From Paraburkholderia hospita (GTDB lineage Bacteria; Pseudomonadota; Gammaproteobacteria; Burkholderiales; Burkholderiaceae): 64,000 bases of DNA. The stretch is taken from assembly GCF_002902965.1 (NCBI RefSeq), contig NZ_CP026106.1, positions 1,922,001 through 1,986,000 on the forward strand. The letters run 5' to 3'. Numbering within the stretch: the stretch's first letter is position 1; each line of letters starts with the position of its first letter. The notes under the pieces are model-generated. The model saw only the letters and a list, made by a program, of their open reading frames with translations. It was not told where the DNA came from and searched no databases. A program made the translations under genes and the position numbers. Positions 46,080 through 55,185 of the stretch are shown here, piece by piece.

Positions 46080-46697
46080 TTACGCGACGCCTGAAATGCC
46101 GACCTTGTCTGCGATACGAATGAGTTGGGCCAGCGACGTGGCTTCCATCTTGGCCATCACGCGCCTGCGATGAGCCTTGATCGTCTGTTCGACCGTTCCG
46201 AGTTCGCTTGCCACCTGCTTGTTCAGAAGGCCCGTCACGACGAGTGCCATGACTTCGCGCTCCCGCGGCGTCAACCGCTCGACGCGACCACGAAGCGAGT
46301 CGAGTTCATGCCGGATCGCGCGCGTTTGCACCGCACGCGCGAGCGCCTGTTCAATCGCTCGCAGCAAGTCGGTATCGGAAACGGGTTTGGGCAGAAAATC
46401 GGTTGCCCCCGCTTTCATCGCACCGACACCCATCGCGATGTCGCCATGTCCCGTGATGAAAATGATCGGTAGCGCCGCATCGAGTTCGCGCGCCAGTTCC
46501 AGCCCGCTCAGATCCGGCAACTGAATATCCAGCACGACGCACGCGGGACAGGCATCGGCCGGCATCCTGTCGAGAAATGCGCGTGCCGTACCGAATGTTT
46601 CCACCCGGTAGCCCGCCGACCGGATCAGACGCGCCAGCGCGCGGCACACGGAATCGTCGTCGTCGACGACGAATACAATCGAAGCGGAATCTGTCAT
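46080..46697 (-). CDS. FixJ/NarL-type response regulator
   Basis: A 205-residue response regulator: receiver domain (VVDDDDSVCRALARLI, aspartate in CVVLDIQLPD, DFLPKPVSD) and a LuxR-type helix-turn-helix (LTPREREVMALVVTGLLNKQ, VASELGTVEQTIKAHR). The start overlaps the stop of the histidine kinase by 4 bp, so the two are a cognate pair. It is the most likely protein to bind the palindromes found around the locus, though this has not been shown. Confidence 0.93.
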   Translation of the reverse strand: MTDSASIVFVVDDDDSVCRALARLIRSAGYRVETFGTARAFLDRMPADACPACVVLDIQLPDLSGLELARELDAALPIIFITGHGDIAMGVGAMKAGATDFLPKPVSDTDLLRAIEQALARAVQTRAIRHELDSLRGRVERLTPREREVMALVVTGLLNKQVASELGTVEQTIKAHRRRVMAKMEATSLAQLIRIADKVGISGVA

Positions 46698-48250
46698 GGT
46701 CTCTCTCGCGATTCATCCTGCTCCGTCGCATTCCCAACTGGCAATGCAACAAAGAACGTCGCGCCTCGGTCGATGTTGTTTTCGGCCCATAGTCGCCCAC
46801 GATGCATGCCAATGATGGTGCGGCTAATCGACAAACCCAAACCGAGGCCCTGAGGTTTTGACGTAAAGAACGGCTTAAATATCTTGTCCAGCTTGTCGGC
46901 GGTCAGTCCATGACCACGATCGCTGATCGCGATGCAAACCATATTCTTGCTCTCGTGCCTGAGCGTCACCGACACCACGCGGTCAACGGGCGGCACATCG
47001 TTCATCGCGTCGAACGCATTGAGGAGGAGATTGAGCATGACCTGCTGCAGCTGCACCTTGTCGCCAGACACGGGCGGCAGATCGTCCTCGATGTCGAGGG
47101 TCACTCTCGTACCACGCACGATCGCATCGCTGCGCACCAGCAGGACGACGTCGCGGATAATGCCCGCGAGATCGAGCGATACCACTTCCAGATCGCCCTT
47201 CTTGACGACCGCGCGAATGCGCCGGATCACTTCGCTAGCGCGATAGTCATCCTGCACGATGTCATTCAGAATCTCTCTTACCTCAGCCAGATCGATGGGA
47301 TCGGCCGCGAGAAAGCGCTGCGCAGCCTGCACGTTGCTCAGAATCGCGGTAAGCGGCTGGTTCAGTTCATGGGCTAGCGATGACGCGAGCTGACCCACTG
47401 TGGACACGCGAGTCAGATGCGCGAGATCCCGCCGGTTGCGCTCCAGCTCGAATCGCTCGGTTCTGTCGATGATGAATGCAAGCGTGACGCTGTCGTCGTC
47501 GAAGTGAAACGCATTGAGGCCGATCTCCACCTGAAATTCCGTGCCATTGTTGCGCCGCGCCGACAACTCGTGCAATGCCGTTCTGTCGCCGGACGCCTGC
47601 GATGCGAGCAACCCCGCTCTCATCGGAACGTGACTGTCGACATGCAGCCCCGGCACCAGCAGTTCGACAGGCTTGCCGATCAGTTCGTCGCATTCGTATC
47701 CAAACAGCCTGGCGGTCTGCGGATTGACCATCAACATCTGGCCACGCTCACCGAGCATCACAATCGAAATAGGCAGCAGTCCGAGCGCGTCGCGAAAGTA
47801 GGCCTCGCCGCTTTCTCTATCCAGAGCACTGGCATGGGTATCGTTCAATGGCACCGTTCGTGCGCCACTTTCATGCAACTGGCGGCGAACTGATCGGGCG
47901 GAAGCGGTCGCGTGCACTCTCTCCGGCATTGAACGCTCCGCGCGTGATGGACGTTGAGCGGCTTCCGGCGCACCCGCGTCCTCCGCCATGCGACGTTTGT
48001 TCACACGCCCATCTCCTGCCGAACCGGCTCGCGCCCCCCCATCGAGTGGAACTGCTCCTGCAGACGATGTGGAAGTCTGCGCACGCCTTGCATGCAGACG
48101 GGTCATCGCACGTTCGACATAATCGGCAAAACCTAGCGGTTTAATACTAGAGATCGCGAACGCCATCCGCCGTCGCCGGGTAAACATCATCAACAGCCAC
48201 AGAATGATGGCTGTTTCCAGAACAATGATCACTGGCATGACGATGCCCAT
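46694..48250 (-). CDS. PAS-domain sensor histidine kinase
   Basis: A 518-residue kinase: one N-terminal membrane segment (IIVLETAIILWLLMMF), a ~115-residue basic linker, a PAS domain (150-265), a HisKA domain with phospho-histidine H294 in SLAHELNQPL, and an ATPase domain with NLLLNAFDAM, DRGHGL and GLGLGLS. Kinase architecture resembles FixL-like proteins. In the PAS domain H207 (VDSHVPMRAG) falls ten residues after the LVP start, where FixL has its heme-ligand histidine by hand alignment; this does not prove heme binding. It pairs with the response regulator downstream. Confidence 0.92.
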   Translation of the reverse strand: MGIVMPVIIVLETAIILWLLMMFTRRRRMAFAISSIKPLGFADYVERAMTRLHARRAQTSTSSAGAVPLDGGARAGSAGDGRVNKRRMAEDAGAPEAAQRPSRAERSMPERVHATASARSVRRQLHESGARTVPLNDTHASALDRESGEAYFRDALGLLPISIVMLGERGQMLMVNPQTARLFGYECDELIGKPVELLVPGLHVDSHVPMRAGLLASQASGDRTALHELSARRNNGTEFQVEIGLNAFHFDDDSVTLAFIIDRTERFELERNRRDLAHLTRVSTVGQLASSLAHELNQPLTAILSNVQAAQRFLAADPIDLAEVREILNDIVQDDYRASEVIRRIRAVVKKGDLEVVSLDLAGIIRDVVLLVRSDAIVRGTRVTLDIEDDLPPVSGDKVQLQQVMLNLLLNAFDAMNDVPPVDRVVSVTLRHESKNMVCIAISDRGHGLTADKLDKIFKPFFTSKPQGLGLGLSISRTIIGMHRGRLWAENNIDRGATFFVALPVGNATEQDESRERP

Positions 48251-48968
48251 GGCCGGAGTTCCTCTCGAGGGCTCGCGCCTGGAGATAGGGCTAACGATAA
48301 TGCACCCTCAGGATCTCCACGAGGTGAAGCGCGTTGATCAGAAGACTGATTCCGCTGCTACGTGTTGCGACGCTGGCCAGATAGTGAGGACCGTCGTTCG
48401 CCTTCGAGCGGTTTTTCACGCAGCGTCTTTACCGGGCTGTCGGTTCGCCACCTTGTTCGTCCTGGCGACGATACAAGGGGATTGGTCCGCACAGGACTGC
48501 ATGCAGGCGTGGTCAGCCGAATGACGAGTCAGGTAACTACTACACGCGAAACCCTACTGAACGGTAAGTTAATCGTAGTACCGGTGCAAACAATAGTAAA
48601 TGTCGAGTTGTTGGATTCTTTGATATATGGAGTGGAAGACAGGTGTGCTAAACGCTGAATTTCCACTGGATTGAACCAAAGGCCAATTGTTCACACGCCA
48701 CAGCGCATATAGTCTGAATGATGTGACATCCGAGTTGGGAAAGACCTGTGTCGTCCGGCCGTCGGCACGCTACTGGCAAACGTGCACTAGTGAGAGTTGG
48801 AGAATAGGAAGCAGTTAGATTCGCATGACGTTACCGGCGGCGACACAGCGGCACTAGCGTCAATCGAGCCCGCGAAGGCAATGGAACGATAGCGGCACGA
48901 TGGGCAGTACGAAAACTGGCCGCGCTCTATCGCGTGTTGCGAATAAGCATCTCTGACCTGGGACAGTC
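48251..48968. other. Divergent intergenic region with one copy of the shared palindrome
   Basis: A 718-bp gap between the histidine kinase (minus) and patatin gene (plus). Open frames within it have no ribosome site or family character. It is AT-richer at 48540-48720 and holds palindrome copy E at 48671-48686. Confidence 0.45.
48671..48686. promoter_or_regulatory. Shared palindrome, copy E (kinase-patatin intergenic region)
   Basis: TTGAACCAAAGGCCAA within GGATTGAACCAAAGGCCAAT, a weaker match. It is 282 bp before the patatin gene and 420 bp before the kinase gene. Confidence 0.5.
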
Positions 48969-50111
48969 ATGACAAAGGCTCACCCCGTTGCACCGTCACT
49001 CGCAACCTCGAGCTGGGGCAAGTTCGACCATACCGTCATGGTCCTTCAGGGAGGAGGCGCTTTAGGCGCGTACCAGGCCGGCATCTATACCGGCCTCGCC
49101 GAGGCTGGCGTCGCTCCGGACTGGATCGCGGGCGTTTCGATCGGCGCGATCAATGCCGCGCTTATCGCAGGCAATCCGCCTGAGCGTCGCGTCGCGCGAT
49201 TGCGCGAGTTCTGGGAACGCGTATCGGCGCATGCGCCATTCGTGCCGCCCGTGTCACTCGACGCGATGCGGCCGGTTTTCAACTTCATGAGTGCAGCATC
49301 CTCAGTCGCTTTCGGCGTACCGGGTTTTTTCTCACCGCGGCCAGCACCGCCGTTTACCGTGAGCGACGAACACCTGAACACGTTAAGCCTTTATGACACG
49401 CAGCCGCTTAGAGCGACACTCGAACAACTGATCGACTTCGATCTGATCAACAGCAAAGCCGTGCGCCTTTCACTGGGCGCTGTCAACGTGCGCTCCGGCA
49501 ATTCGGTCTATTTCGACAACGGCAAAACCACGATTGGGCCCGAGCACGTGATGGCGAGTGGTGCGCTGCCGCCTGGCTTCCCCGCCGTTCAGATCGACGG
49601 CGAGTGGTACTGGGATGGCGGCATCTCGTGCAACTCGCCGCTCTGGTATGTGGTGGACGAGGACTATCGAATGAGTGCGTTGGTCCTGCAGGTGGACGTA
49701 TTCAGCGGCGCGGGCGAGTTGCCCAAGACGCTCGGGGAAGTGCAGGAACGCACAAAGGACATCCAGTACGCGAGTAAAACACGTTTCAATTCGACCCGTG
49801 TCAGCGAGATCGAAGCGCTCCGCAATTCGCTGCGCCGGGTTCTCGAAAAGCTGCCACCTTCGTTTCAGGACGACCCCGATGTACAGAAACTCAGCGCGAT
49901 CAGCACGCGAGGCGCGGTCGCCCTCGTCCATTTCATCAACCGGCACAACACGCGCTCGGCGAACTTCAAGGATTACGAGTTCTCACGCGCGACCGTGATG
50001 GAGTTATGGGACTTCGGTTACAGCGATGCGTGCAAGTCGGTCTCGGACCCGCAATGGCGGGAAGCAACCGATCTGGGTAGTGGGGTTCACATCTACGACT
50101 TGACCCGGTGA
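48969..50111 (+). CDS. Patatin-like phospholipase (DUF3734 type)
   Basis: A 380-residue patatin-family lipid acyl hydrolase: oxyanion motif [12 protein letters not shown] (28-38), nucleophile S57 in GVSIGAINA and catalytic D216 in [10 protein letters not shown]. The C-terminal ~100 residues match the extra domain seen in proteobacterial patatins linked to polyhydroxyalkanoate or lipid metabolism. No signal peptide, so it is probably cytoplasmic. It is followed after 38 bp by an acetoacetate decarboxylase gene. Confidence 0.9.
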   Translation: MTKAHPVAPSLATSSWGKFDHTVMVLQGGGALGAYQAGIYTGLAEAGVAPDWIAGVSIGAINAALIAGNPPERRVARLREFWERVSAHAPFVPPVSLDAMRPVFNFMSAASSVAFGVPGFFSPRPAPPFTVSDEHLNTLSLYDTQPLRATLEQLIDFDLINSKAVRLSLGAVNVRSGNSVYFDNGKTTIGPEHVMASGALPPGFPAVQIDGEWYWDGGISCNSPLWYVVDEDYRMSALVLQVDVFSGAGELPKTLGEVQERTKDIQYASKTRFNSTRVSEIEALRNSLRRVLEKLPPSFQDDPDVQKLSAISTRGAVALVHFINRHNTRSANFKDYEFSRATVMELWDFGYSDACKSVSDPQWREATDLGSGVHIYDLTR

Positions 50112-50149
50112 CCTGCCGGGTGAGCGAAACATGTACGAGGAGCAGGCGC

Positions 50150-50890
50150 ATGACTGAAGCCGATGTGAAAGAGCGCGCATTTGCCATGCCGCTGACAAGC
50201 CCTGCCTATCCGCGCGGGCCCTATCGATTCGTCGATCGCGAGTTTCTGATTATCACGTACCGCACTGACCCCGATGTGCTGGCTGCCGTCATTCCTGCTC
50301 CGCTCGAAATGACCGAACCACTGGTGAAATTCGAGTTCATCCGGATGCCGGATTCGACGGGGTTTGGCGACTACACCGAAAGCGGCCAGGTCATTCCCGT
50401 CAGTTTTCGGGGCCAACGCGGCGGCTATGTCCATGCCATGTTTCTCGATGACGAACCGCCGATTGCTGGCGGCCGCGAAATCTGGGGGTTTCCCAAGAAG
50501 CTCGCATCACCCGAACTGAGGGTCGCCAAGGACACCATCGGCGGCGTCCTCAGGTACGGCCCGGTCCCGGTTGCGGTGGCGACGATGGGATACAAGCACC
50601 GTGCGTTGCCGCACGACCAGATTGCCGCGTCGCTGTCCGCACCTGGCTTTCTGCTCAAGATCATTCCTCATGTGGACGGCTCGCCGCGGATATGCGAACT
50701 CGTGCGTTATTTCTGCGAGGACGTGACCGTGAAGGGCGCGTGGGAAGGGCCGGCCGCACTTGAGCTGTTCCATCACGCGCTCGCGCCGGTTGCGGCCTTG
50801 CCTGTGCTTGAAGTGATATCGGGCGTGCACATCCTGACGGACCTGACGCTCGGGTTGGGCACGGTCGTCCATGACTATCTCGCGGAGTAA
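50150..50890 (+). CDS. adc: Acetoacetate decarboxylase
   Basis: A 246-residue protein with the Schiff-base motif [10 protein letters not shown]; lysines 116 and 117 correspond to the catalytic pair of clostridial acetoacetate decarboxylase. E62 in [10 protein letters not shown] and YTE further on match the active-site surround. It converts acetoacetate to acetone and CO2. ATG at 50150 has GAGGAG nine bases upstream; the GTG/ATG-less extension over the patatin stop is rejected. It probably forms an operon with the patatin gene. Confidence 0.92.
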   Translation: MTEADVKERAFAMPLTSPAYPRGPYRFVDREFLIITYRTDPDVLAAVIPAPLEMTEPLVKFEFIRMPDSTGFGDYTESGQVIPVSFRGQRGGYVHAMFLDDEPPIAGGREIWGFPKKLASPELRVAKDTIGGVLRYGPVPVAVATMGYKHRALPHDQIAASLSAPGFLLKIIPHVDGSPRICELVRYFCEDVTVKGAWEGPAALELFHHALAPVAALPVLEVISGVHILTDLTLGLGTVVHDYLAE

Positions 50891-51216
50891 GCCCCGGCAT
50901 CCCAGCAATATCCCCAAGGCTCTCAACGCGACTTCACAATGCTTCCGTGGGCAATGCCCGCTTCGCTAACGCACCGAACCGAACGGGGACGTTCGGGCAC
51001 GTGTGACGAGGCAGCGGGTTCCGCACACACATTAGACCAAGGTTCAATATCGGTGTCCGTACGGGTCCCCTATTCTGTCTCTTGGGCACGTGCGTTTGAT
51101 TGCCCTTTCCAGGAATCGGCCTGCGGAAATCAGGAACCAGGTCATTGTTACGGAAGCGGTGATCGCGACACTTTTCCTCGTTGATGACCGTTCGATGGCT
51201 ATGTGAGGGCGATGTC
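50891..51216. other. Intergenic region carrying palindrome copy C
   Basis: A 326-bp gap without a convincing gene. The palindrome at 51032-51047 is the only recognisable element, 169 bp before the next gene. Confidence 0.45.
51032..51047. promoter_or_regulatory. Shared palindrome, copy C (upstream of the exported-protein operon)
   Basis: TTAGACCAAGGTTCAA followed by TATCGG; the sequence ACATTAGACCAAGGTTCAAT closely matches copy B read on its other strand. Confidence 0.65.
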
Positions 51217-51513
51217 ATGAACAAGCGTCTCTTATGGTTTGCGATCGTACCGGTGTTGCTGTTCGCGGGTACGGCCGCCGCGCAATACCCGATTCTGGAT
51301 ATGGTTGCCGGCAAGCTCGTTCAAAAGTATCAGCAATCGTCATGCGAGCAGTTATGGCAGGAAAAAGCCCAGCAAAAAAGCCGGCCCAAATCGGAGAAGG
51401 AGCAGCAGGCCGTAGAACTGCTGCATAACGATCCACAAATGCGCGCTGCGTTCATCGACAAGGTGGCTGCTCCCATCGCCAGCAAGATGTTCGAGTGCGG
51501 CATGATCCCGTGA
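51217..51513 (+). CDS. Small exported protein of unknown function
   Basis: A 98-residue protein with a signal peptide (MNKRLLWFAIVPVLLFAGTA, then AAQYP). The mature part is helical and charged (KAQQKSRPKSEKEQQAVELL) with two cysteines (SSCEQLW and FECGMIP). No family is recognised with certainty. It heads a run of three genes (gaps of 46 and 11 bp) downstream of palindrome copy C. Confidence 0.7.
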   Translation: MNKRLLWFAIVPVLLFAGTAAAQYPILDMVAGKLVQKYQQSSCEQLWQEKAQQKSRPKSEKEQQAVELLHNDPQMRAAFIDKVAAPIASKMFECGMIP

Positions 51514-51559
51514 TCGTCGCCGGGTGTGCCGCTGAACTGGACTACTCATCGAGGCCGCG

Positions 51560-52432
51560 ATGACCTACGCGAAATTCCTGTGCTGCGTTACCTTCGCCGC
51601 GCTTGGCCTATGCCTGATCGCGAGCGGCCACGCCCAGCAGCCGCAGAAAACACAGCACACGGCTAAGGCAGCAGCCAAGCCCGCGAAGGCTGCCGCGCCG
51701 TCGTTCCAGCCAGGACTCGAACCGCGCGCGATCGACGTCCTCAAAGCGGCGTGCGCCCGCCTGGCCGCCGCGCGATCAATGGCATTCACGGCAGTCGTCT
51801 CCTATGAGAGCCCGAGCCGCCTCGGTCCTCCCCTCGTCTATTCGACCAAATCGGAGGTGACACTGCAGCGGCCGGACAAGCTCAAGGTCATCACCCTCGG
51901 CGACGGGCCGCCCTCGGAGTTCTACTACGACGGCAAGGCGATGATGGCGTTCGAGCCGGCGGACAACCTGGTCGCCGTCGCCGACGCGCCACCGACTATC
52001 GACGCCGCGCTACAGGTCGCCTACGACTCCGCCGCGATTTATTTCCCGTTTACCGATGTGATCGTCGCGGATCCCTATAAGGACATTGCCGACGGACTGA
52101 AGGTCGCTTTCTATATCGGTCAATCGCGCGTGGTCGGCGATACGACAACGGACATGGTGGCCTATGTCACCGGGGATGTGTTCGTGCAGATCTGGATCGG
52201 CGCGCAGGACAAGCTGCCGCGCCGCGTATATGCGGTCTACCTCAACGACCGGACCAGGCTGCGTCATGTGCTGGAACTGTCCAACTGGCAACTGGATGTG
52301 ACTGTCCCCGCAGATGCCTTTGCTTCGTCCAAAGCGACCAGTGCGGAGCACATCGCGTTCGCGCGCCCGGACTCGAGCGACGCCCCAGGAATGAAGCCGC
52401 CGCCGAAGACGAAGCCGCGAGGAACCCAATGA
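51560..52432 (+). CDS. DUF2092 exported protein
   Basis: A 290-residue protein with a signal peptide (MTYAKFLCCVTFAALGLCLI, then ASGHAQ), a lysine/alanine-rich linker and a DUF2092 domain, a LolA-like beta fold (SEVTLQRPDKLKVITLGDGP, EFYYDGKAMMAFEPADN). DUF2092 proteins are periplasmic and possibly lipoprotein- or lipid-handling; function is unproven. It ends with a proline/lysine tail. Confidence 0.85.
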   Translation: MTYAKFLCCVTFAALGLCLIASGHAQQPQKTQHTAKAAAKPAKAAAPSFQPGLEPRAIDVLKAACARLAAARSMAFTAVVSYESPSRLGPPLVYSTKSEVTLQRPDKLKVITLGDGPPSEFYYDGKAMMAFEPADNLVAVADAPPTIDAALQVAYDSAAIYFPFTDVIVADPYKDIADGLKVAFYIGQSRVVGDTTTDMVAYVTGDVFVQIWIGAQDKLPRRVYAVYLNDRTRLRHVLELSNWQLDVTVPADAFASSKATSAEHIAFARPDSSDAPGMKPPPKTKPRGTQ

Positions 52433-52443
52433 GGAGACGCATC

Positions 52444-53232
52444 ATGAAGACCGCCGTCATCCGCCTCCTGAGTGTGCTCGTCCCGGCGCTCGTCACCGGT
52501 CCAGCCGGCGCGTGGTCGCATGCGAACTATCGCGGAGGCAGCACGTCGCACGCGCCCGGTTCGGATTCCACAACCCGCAGCAACGCCTGGGGTGGCAGCG
52601 AAACGCACACATACGGGCAAGGCACGACCGCAACCGGCCGCTATGGTGATACTGCGACCCACCAGGAAGGATCCGGGAAAACGACCGTTACCAATCCATA
52701 CGGCGGGAGCGCGACCCATACATATGGTCAGGGCACCACCGCGACCAACGCTTACGGCGGCACGGCGACCCACGCAACTGGATCCGGTTATACGACGTAT
52801 ACGAACTCATCGGGCGCGACGGCCTATCACAGTCCCTACTACGGTGGGACATATGCTGCGTACCATCCGCCCGTTGTCGTGAATAACTACGGGTCCGGCT
52901 GCTACAACTGCGGCGGCTGGTCCACAGCAGGCGCAGCCGCCGCGGGCGCTGTAGTCGGTGTAGCAGCCGGCGCGGCCATCGCTTCAGCCAACACGGCAGC
53001 CGCGACATCGAACGCATACAACGCCGGTGTCGCAGCCGGCAGCGCCAGTGCGTACAACGCCGCTCCCGTTGGCGGGACGTTCGCGATGGGTGCCGTCTAC
53101 GCGGCATTGCCCGCTGGCTGCATCTCGCCCAAGGTTCAGGGTTCCACCTACTATTTGTGCGGCAATACGTGGTTCCAACCGTCTTACGGTGCGAATGGCG
53201 TTTACTACCGCGTGATACCGGCGCCTGCATAG
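52444..53232 (+). CDS. Exported glycine/threonine-rich protein with ~18-residue repeats
   Basis: A 262-residue protein with a signal peptide (MKTAVIRLLSVLVPALVTGP, then AGA). Residues ~25-115 hold about five imperfect repeats of 18 residues with the pattern YGGxATHxxGxGTTxTN, for example YGGSATHTYGQGTTATNA and YGGTATHATGSGYTTYTN. The middle has YNCGGW and a hydrophobic alanine/glycine zipper (AGAAAAGAVVGVAAGAAIA). The C-terminus (GCISPKVQGSTYYLCGNTWF, then QPSYGANGVYYRV) resembles the end of DUF6515-type exported proteins. The repeat part could form a stacked beta structure. Start at 52444 has GAGGAG seven bases upstream. Confidence 0.75.
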   Translation: MKTAVIRLLSVLVPALVTGPAGAWSHANYRGGSTSHAPGSDSTTRSNAWGGSETHTYGQGTTATGRYGDTATHQEGSGKTTVTNPYGGSATHTYGQGTTATNAYGGTATHATGSGYTTYTNSSGATAYHSPYYGGTYAAYHPPVVVNNYGSGCYNCGGWSTAGAAAAGAVVGVAAGAAIASANTAAATSNAYNAGVAAGSASAYNAAPVGGTFAMGAVYAALPAGCISPKVQGSTYYLCGNTWFQPSYGANGVYYRVIPAPA

Positions 53233-53571
53233 AATTCCGGTGCGGACCCGAAACACTCGCATCGCGCACCGGTCAAGTAGTGAACACATCTTTACGCCAA
53301 TGCGCGCGGTGTCTACGCGGGAGCCAATCGCTCACTGAACGCTTGCTGGCCTTGTGTGCGGGTGTTATTTCTTCGCAGTGAAAATGAACCGGCGGCGGCG
53401 CGATCGGAGGCGTGGCACCGAGCTGACCCCGTTACACGATAACCCGCGCCGCTGCCGCTGTACACGCGAAATTGCCGGAACGGCATGCTGTTTGCACGGA
53501 TGGCTCCCATGGCATTTGCAGCCGCGTCCGTTGCGATGAGCCGCTCCGCATCCGCATCCCATTTTCTATTT
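53233..53571. other. Convergent gap without recognisable feature
   Basis: A 339-bp stretch between convergent genes. No gene, repeat or clear terminator was seen. Confidence 0.4.
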
Positions 53572-53856
53572 TTAATTGCAACCCTGACTGTTGGCGCTGC
53601 GATAGCATGTCTTTCCACTCGGGCTCTTGTAGACACCCTTGCCGTTCTTCGTCTTGGCCTCTCCGCCCTTGCTTGTTTGCGTCGTCGTCACGCCGTTCTG
53701 ATTCTTTTGAGCCTTCCACGCGTTGCCCGTATTCGCGTTATAGCCGCCGGCCGCCTGTCCGTTGTTGCACTCTGTCATGCCACGAGCGTTGGTGACGCAC
53801 TCCGAGAACGCGTTCGAGGACAGCACTACACATATCAACATGAACAGAATTTTCAT
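53572..53856 (-). CDS. Small exported protein of unknown function
   Basis: A 94-residue protein: signal peptide (MKILFMLICVVLSSNAFS), then a hydrophilic mature part rich in asparagine, glycine, lysine and threonine with four cysteines (ECVTNARGMTEC; TCYRSANSQGC), probably two disulfides. The ATG at 53856 has an excellent AGGAGGT site. The family is not recognised. A palindrome (copy F) lies 108 bp upstream. Confidence 0.7.
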   Translation of the reverse strand: MKILFMLICVVLSSNAFSECVTNARGMTECNNGQAAGGYNANTGNAWKAQKNQNGVTTTQTSKGGEAKTKNGKGVYKSPSGKTCYRSANSQGCN

Positions 53857-53964
53857 AGTCACCTCCTGATGTGACCGGCGCAAGATCCTTGCGACTTTCC
53901 CCCAAGGGACGATGCGGCCGGACTGACGCATCTTCCAGATTAGCTGCATTCACTCTCGTGCACA

Positions 53965-53980
53965 TTGCACTTTAGTCCTA
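53965..53980. promoter_or_regulatory. Shared palindrome, copy F (between two divergent genes)
   Basis: TTGCACTTTAGTCCTA, the weakest copy of the set, but in the context ACATTGCAC as in copy B. It is 108 bp from the small exported gene (minus) and 241 bp from the outer-membrane protein gene (plus), inside a 365-bp gap with no other visible gene. Confidence 0.5.
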
Positions 53981-54221
53981 TTGCGAGCAGCGATGATCCG
54001 GCCTTCTTATACGTCAGATAGCACATTGATCCTGGGCGTAACGTTTCCGGCGTTGCCGCCGCAATGCAAAGCCGGAACGGCCCCGAACACCGTAACGAAT
54101 GATGCTCACGTCGCTGAACTCAACGAGCGTCGATCAGGGACGAAGTGTCGCGAAAATGCCGAAAACATCGATCGACTCCAACCACTCCTTCAGATCTGGT
54201 CACCGGCCCAGGATCAAGTCG

Positions 54222-55139
54222 ATGAAGCGTGCTGTCGGGCACTTTCGAAAGAAACTTGCCTGCGTCGCTCTGCTCTGGCCGGCATTGTCGGGGGCCCAGG
54301 AAATGGAGCCGCGCACCTATTCGGCTGCACCGGTCGGAACGAATTTCGTGGCCGTCAACTACTCACGATCGAGCGGCGACGTCTCGTTCGACCCTTCGTT
54401 GCCGATCACCAACGTGCAGGCGAAGATCAATAGCTATGCAATCGGTTATTCCCACAGCTTCGGCATCGCTGGCCATACCGCAAGCGTTGCGATATCCGTG
54501 CCGTATGCGAGCGCAAACGTGACGGGCGACGTCGAGGGTATGCCCGAGCATGCGTACCGTTCGGGACTGGGCGACGTCCGCTTCAGGTTTGCCGTGAATC
54601 TTCTCGGCGATCCGGCGATGACCCCGCAGGAATTCGCGCAGCGCAGCCCCACCACTATCTTCGGTGCAAGTGTGAGCGTGGTTGCGCCGACGGGTCAGTA
54701 CGTACCGTCCCGCCTGATCAACGTGGGGGCAAACCGCTGGTCGGTCAAACCGGAGGTCGGACTGTCCCAGCCGATCGGCGACTGGTTCGTGGAGGGAGCC
54801 GCGGGCGTGTGGTTCTTCACAGACAACAGCGATTTTTTCCACGGGCGGAGGCGCAGTCAGGATCCGATGCCCGTGTTCCAGTTGCACGGCGGCTACAACT
54901 GGCGGCCCGGGCTATGGCTTGCCGCCGATGTGACGTATTTCACGGGTGGTCGGACAAGCGTAAATGGCGTCCAGGATAAGGACCTCCAGCGAAGTGTGCG
55001 CTACGGCGTCACGCTGTCGGTTCCGCTTGCCGAAAAGTGGTCTGCGAAGCTCGCGTGGTCGCAGGGGCTGATAACACGCGTCGGCGGCAATTTCCAGACG
55101 GTCTCGGTTGCGCTCCAGTATCGCTGGTTCAATCGGTGA
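54222..55139 (+). CDS. Outer-membrane beta-barrel protein (phenol-degradation MetA-like transporter family)
   Basis: A 305-residue exported protein with a signal peptide (KKLACVALLWPALSGAQ) and the alternating beta pattern of the 'putative MetA-pathway of phenol degradation' family: RTYSAAPVGTNFVAVNYSRS near the start, GLGDVRFRFAVNLLG, VVAPTGQYVPSRLINVGANR, and a C-terminal aromatic residue run QYRWFNR. Family members are thought to be outer-membrane channels for hydrophobic substrates. The start at 54222 (MKRAVGHFRKK) gives a proper signal; upstream codons are not signal-like. Confidence 0.82.
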   Translation: MKRAVGHFRKKLACVALLWPALSGAQEMEPRTYSAAPVGTNFVAVNYSRSSGDVSFDPSLPITNVQAKINSYAIGYSHSFGIAGHTASVAISVPYASANVTGDVEGMPEHAYRSGLGDVRFRFAVNLLGDPAMTPQEFAQRSPTTIFGASVSVVAPTGQYVPSRLINVGANRWSVKPEVGLSQPIGDWFVEGAAGVWFFTDNSDFFHGRRRSQDPMPVFQLHGGYNWRPGLWLAADVTYFTGGRTSVNGVQDKDLQRSVRYGVTLSVPLAEKWSAKLAWSQGLITRVGGNFQTVSVALQYRWFNR

Positions 55140-55185
55140 TCAGGCTTGAGCGCGTGACCAGCAGAGCAAACGCGCGATCGAGCGG

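Noticed and set aside
48487..48500. GATTGGTCCGCA as another copy of the shared palindrome
   Set aside because: Only one half-site is present and the dyad partner is missing.
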